The notes beneath the pieces were generated by a model that saw nothing but the letters and a program-made list of their open reading frames with translations, searched no databases and was not told the DNA's origin. The position numbers and the translations under genes are program-made. A stretch of DNA of 64,000 nt from Hemileia vastatrix (taxonomy: Eukaryota; Basidiomycota; Pucciniomycetes; Pucciniales; Zaghouaniaceae): positions 1-64,000 of the forward strand of contig JASXTE010000228.1 in NCBI GenBank assembly GCA_030280995.1. Direction: 5' to 3'. This document shows positions 60,122-64,000 of this stretch, in pieces; position 1 is the first letter of the stretch, and the number at the start of each line of letters is the position of its first letter.

Positions 60122-63100
60122 TTAGTCGTCAAGGAGAGCTTGAAGATGAGGAGGCATTTCTGTTACGGAATAGCCTGAAATCAAGAGAAGAAAGGGGAGG
60201 AAATGATTAGTTATTATTTCTTTCTTTGTTCCTCATTAACCCTCACTGAAGACCAGTGCGAATGCTCACCTTTGGGACGTTTTTCTGACCAGTAGCCCTC
60301 CCTTCCATTTGCACGAGAGATGTAAGTCGAGCCAACCAAAGAATCACTATCAGCTGTGAAACTAGAAGAAGCCCCAGTAGTCGCTCCTGAAATGACTCTG
60401 CTGCTTTGAGGAATACCACTGTAAGAGAATCGTTGACTAGTTGGGCTACTTGCGTTGCCAGAGGCGACCCTCGATCGAGCATCAGAAGGCTGAGTCGTTG
60501 GGACTCTCCTAGTTCCGTTGAGTGTGCTTCTGGTGGACCCGGAAGGAAGCATTCCCAAGCTCCCACCAGCAGCATTGAAAGAAGAGGAGATTGAGGTTGG
60601 AATTCGAGAAGGAGGAGGAGTTGGGTTTGATGATTCTTCGTCTGGAATTGATCCAGTGACGACTCCTCGTTCGTCTTCATCATCATCGTCTAAAGGCAGT
60701 GGCTGCTGCATCAAATCAACTTCTTCCAGAGAGGTTCTAGGTTGATCCAAATCCGTCTTATCTTGACTCCACTTGGTCGTGATGACCGCACCTAGATCGC
60801 TCTCCTCTTCAGAGCTAGATTCCCTTCTTCTCTCTTCGGGAAACCTCTCATCTTCCAGATTCCAAGCCGAGTCTCTTCCTTGAGCTTGGAAACCGAGAAC
60901 AGAAGGATAAGAGTGTAAGTGATGCGAAGACTCGCCCGCTGAACCTGGACGAGTGGAAGCATTCGCTCTTGAACTTGCTCCAGCTCCAGATCCTCCAGAA
61001 GCCGGTCTAGATCCTTGTTGAGACGAAGAGTTGAGCGCTCTGCGAGTGAGAGGTTGACTTGGAGGTGCTCTCATTGGAGAGTCGTCAGTCGTAAGACTTT
61101 GTTCTGGAGAGTAGACAGCGGATCGAGAAGGATAGTCTTGTTCTGAGCTCTCGTCCATTTCCCTTCCATCTTGTTCTCTTCTCTCCAGAGGCTTCCTAGC
61201 CAATTGATTTCTGAGATTCTGTACCTCTTCCATCAAATGATGACGTTCCGAAGCGGAATCTTCCAGTTGGGATTGGAGCTCTTGAATTCGAGATTCGTAT
61301 TCTGCTTGCTGTTCTTGGTATTGAATCTCTCTTGCATCTTTACGTTGAAGTTCTCGATTGAGTTCCAGAGTTCGTGTGACTTCGGCATGAAGCTGAGATT
61401 GGACGTCATCTCTGCTTTGCCTGAGCTTTTCGAGTGAATCCAAAAGGGAATCACGCTCTAGCTCATGACGTCTCTGAGCTTCGGAAGCAACACTATCCGC
61501 TTCTGAATGATCGTGACCCAGAGTATGAGAACGACCACTGTCGTAACCACCCATACTCTGTCGTTTCGAGAAGCGGGAAGAAGCAGCACCTCCATAGTAA
61601 GAGTTAGCGCCACCCACACCTCCCGCGCTTGAACGACTGACGGGACGAGGAGCCAAGGCTGTTGCAGAAGCCCAATCTTGCATGTTGTTGCTCTCTCGGT
61701 AGGGAGCGAGAGGAGTCGGAGATCGACGAGAATTGGTAGACCTCATGGAAAGAGGAGGGCCATTGAGATGAGATCTCGTTCCGAACCTTTCGTCGATGGT
61801 GCTTGTCCTACGTTGCTGAGAGTGATTATTGAGGGTGAGAGGACGAGCTTCGAAGCCAGAAGTAGAATTAGAAGCTTCCATTCCCATGCTTTGCCTTCTC
61901 ACTCTAGCTGCATCAGCCTCGCTCACACGACTTCCAGTTCGACGGTGAGGTTGCTCTGGAGGTGCATGATGATCTTCCGTTCCCCATTCAGAGCTGTTTC
62001 GAAGATTGGCTCGATCAGTACCCAAAGAACGAGGAGTTCCCTGAGTCTTTGCAGTAGCAGAAGGTGAAGTTCCGCCAGCTCCACCAGAAATCGATCGAGA
62101 GTGACCTGAACCACCAGTCTCTACGCTTGTACGCTTTCCATTTGGTTGTTGATGAGAAGACTGAGCGACAGGATGTGAAACTGGAAGAGGAGCAGGAGCC
62201 GATGATTGGACTTGAGCTTGAGGTTGAGGAGGTGAGGGAGAAGCAGCTCTTCCTTGTTTGCTCTCGGAAGGTCTAGAGGCAGCTCTCAAAGCGAATTGAA
62301 GTTGCGTCGCTAGTTCCACGGGTGGTTGATCTGGATCTCTGAGAGGTCGAACTGGCGATTCTGAAGCAGCTCGTTTGGAACCGACGCTAGTGCTACTCGA
62401 ACGTCCTCGAAGATGAATCGAGGCGTTGGCTGAATGAGAAGCAGGCATTCCCATTAACGAGGCGACTGAGGGCACTCCAGAACCAGATCGACTGTATCCA
62501 TGTCTGAACCTTGGTGGATTTGGTTTACTAGGTCTGGACGGCATCGAAATGGCGCCTGCGCTTCTAGTCCTCTCTCTTTCTCTCGAGTCCTCAGAGACGA
62601 GATCGAAAAGCTGACGAGGAGGCGGTGCAGCTTGGGTGCTTCTTCTACGAGGTTGAGAATCATTTGAAGGGATGAAAGCTCCTCTATCCACTGCAGGAGA
62701 TGGTGTGAGACCAGCGACTGCTGTAACTAGCTCCGTCATGCTCTTGTAAGCCACTTCGACTTCTCTCATCGAGACTCCTCTGACTCGGGCTGCTCTGGCT
62801 GGAGTTGATTCTCTGGCTGAACCTTCTCCAACATCGTCAACTTGAACTTGATCCTCGGAAGCTCCACCGATCTTAGCTCCATCGTTGCCAGCGTGGGATT
62901 GACCTTCTCTCTCTGATGCCTCTCGTTCACGTTGAAGTTGAGAAGAGCTGATGGCTCTGCGAACTTGAGTGACAGCTTCTTCGATCTCTCGATGTGAGCC
63001 TGGAGGAAGAACGACTCGACTTGGAGTAGACTGGAATGACGATTGGTGAATCATCGAAGGAGCTTGATCGTCTGGAGAGCTAACGATGCTGTTGTAAGGA

Positions 63101-63987
63101 GCACTGCTGCTACTATTCGCAGCACCGTGAGCATCAGAAGAGATGAATCGTCTTCGAACAGAAGAGGGATCGAAGCTACCAGAGACGCTGTGTTGATGAA
63201 GAGCTTGTTCCACTGCTGCCACGTTGCTCTCGATCTCTGAGAGGTCCACGCTTCGAGAACTCTCGTGAGCATGAGACCTCGTCGAAGAGAAACCAGAACG
63301 AGGCAAGTCTCGTAGCTCGTTCCTCCAATGTTGCTGATCTCCACTTCCTCCATGCTCGCTCCGTTCGCTGCCTCCAAAGGTGTGTCTCTTGCGTTGCAAG
63401 GCTGAAGGCGAGGAAGGCGATAGAGACGAGACGGTTGTTAGGGCAGGAGTGGCAGAAAGAGAATCCTTTCCTGAAGTTGGTGGAAGAGAGTGACGAGGAC
63501 CTCTTGACGGAGGAGTCAGAGGACCAGCAGCGATAGCCGGCAGAGTATCCAATCGACGTTCGTGAGAACTCATTGGAGAAAGCGTGTGTTGGCCGCTCTT
63601 CTGCATCTGATCCAGCGAGACCATAAGATTGGAAAGAGGACTAGCGGTACCAGCTCTCGCATCCTCTTGAGAAGGAAGCTCGACAGAAGTGGTGATGCGA
63701 GGTTGAGAACGTTTCCTTGCTCTTTCTTCCAGCGAAGGATCCGAGATCGTTGGGAACTCGATCCTAGGATCCAGCTCTGGCAGTGGGACTCTTGAGCTCG
63801 ATGGAGTGTCTGATGATGGTGCAGTCACGAAAGAAGATCCGCTGACGCTGTTCTCGGTTGTAGAGGTAGCAAAGCGAGAGTGAGGTTGACCAAACTCTGT
63901 CTCTGGATCCAGAATTCCACTCTCATCAGCTATGTTGAAGGTTTGCGAAGGAGCAGAATGAGCTGGAGCAGAGAGTACTCGAGCCAT
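60122..63987 (-). CDS. 1256-residue Ser-rich coiled-coil protein, function unknown
   Basis: Two exons: 60270-63987 and 60122-60174 (phase 1), no lesion. It begins MARVLSAPAHSAPSQTFN, but the frame stays open to the right edge of the window, so the true start may lie outside. Most of the protein is Ser/Arg/Pro-rich and disordered. Helices occur around HREIEEAVTQVRRAISSSQL and VSMREVEVAYKSMTELVTAV. One long coiled coil (about 61190-61470) has heptads: RRHELERDSLLDSLEKL, ELNRELQRKDAREIQ, ESRIQELQSQLEDSASER. The last exon encodes GYSVTEMPPHLQALLDD, an acidic amphipathic C-terminus that looks like a binding motif. The architecture resembles cytoskeletal or spindle-pole scaffolds, but no family was recognised. 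Confidence 0.7.
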
Positions 63988-64000
63988 GTTCGAAGGTCCC

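Noticed and set aside
1..64000. CRISPR array, phage genes, toxin-antitoxin or other bacterial systems
   Set aside because: Spliceosomal introns throughout and eukaryotic gene content. No regularly spaced repeats.

Overview
Nuclear fungal DNA, most likely from a basidiomycete and possibly Pucciniomycotina. The evidence is short spliceosomal introns with GTGAGT/GTAAGT donors, pyrimidine-rich leaders, long Ser/Asn/Gln/Pro-rich disordered proteins, and fungal gene families (GH3 beta-glucosidase, MFS sugar transporter, Sgf11, Pex4, Tim21, Elf1). There are no operons; genes lie on both strands as separate transcription units. I could not run a search, so the lineage is an inference.

Layout. 0.3-6.6 kb: Ser-rich MIT-domain protein (+). 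7.1-8.8 kb: histidine-phosphatase-fold enzyme (+), convergent with a CoA-dependent acyltransferase-like gene (9.2-11.3 kb, -). 11.3-14 kb: gene-poor. 14.2-16.7 kb: two tandem homologous halves of an unrecognised protein (+). 17.3-20.2 kb: MFS sugar transporter (-). 21.1-24.3 kb: TIM21 (-) divergent from a reductase-like SDR gene (+). 24.3-27.2 kb: repeat-bearing stretch with twin palindromes and an LTR-like segment. 27.2-31.4 kb: 17-exon GH3 beta-glucosidase (-). 31.6-33.4 kb: gene-poor. 33.5-34.4 kb: small secreted protein (+). 35.3-39.2 kb: PEX4 (-) and SGF11 (+), head to head across 96 bp. 39.5-41.0 kb: extended SDR (+). 42.3-46.6 kb: 1401-residue conserved-looking protein (-). 47.7-50.9 kb: CS-domain protein (+). 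51.2-53.8 kb: TRAX and ELF1 (-). 54.0-59.7 kb: TBC Rab-GAP (+). 60.1-64.0 kb: coiled-coil protein (-), possibly running off the right edge.

Functional themes. The sugar transporter and the secreted beta-glucosidase could cooperate in cellobiose use, but they are about 7 kb apart and nothing shows co-regulation. PEX4 (a ubiquitin E2) and SGF11 (a subunit of the SAGA deubiquitinase) share a very short promoter.

Two observations matter most. First, splice reconstruction supports microexons of 5 nt (sugar transporter) and 7 nt (GH3, supplying the end of the predicted nucleophile Asp codon). Second, many conserved genes carry 1-2 nt frame lesions while neighbours (PEX4, SGF11, extended SDR, secreted protein, the 1401-residue protein) are fully open. 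Lesions in ELF1, TRAX and TIM21 argue for residual assembly indels over true gene death, and fragmented ORFs here should not be read as separate genes.
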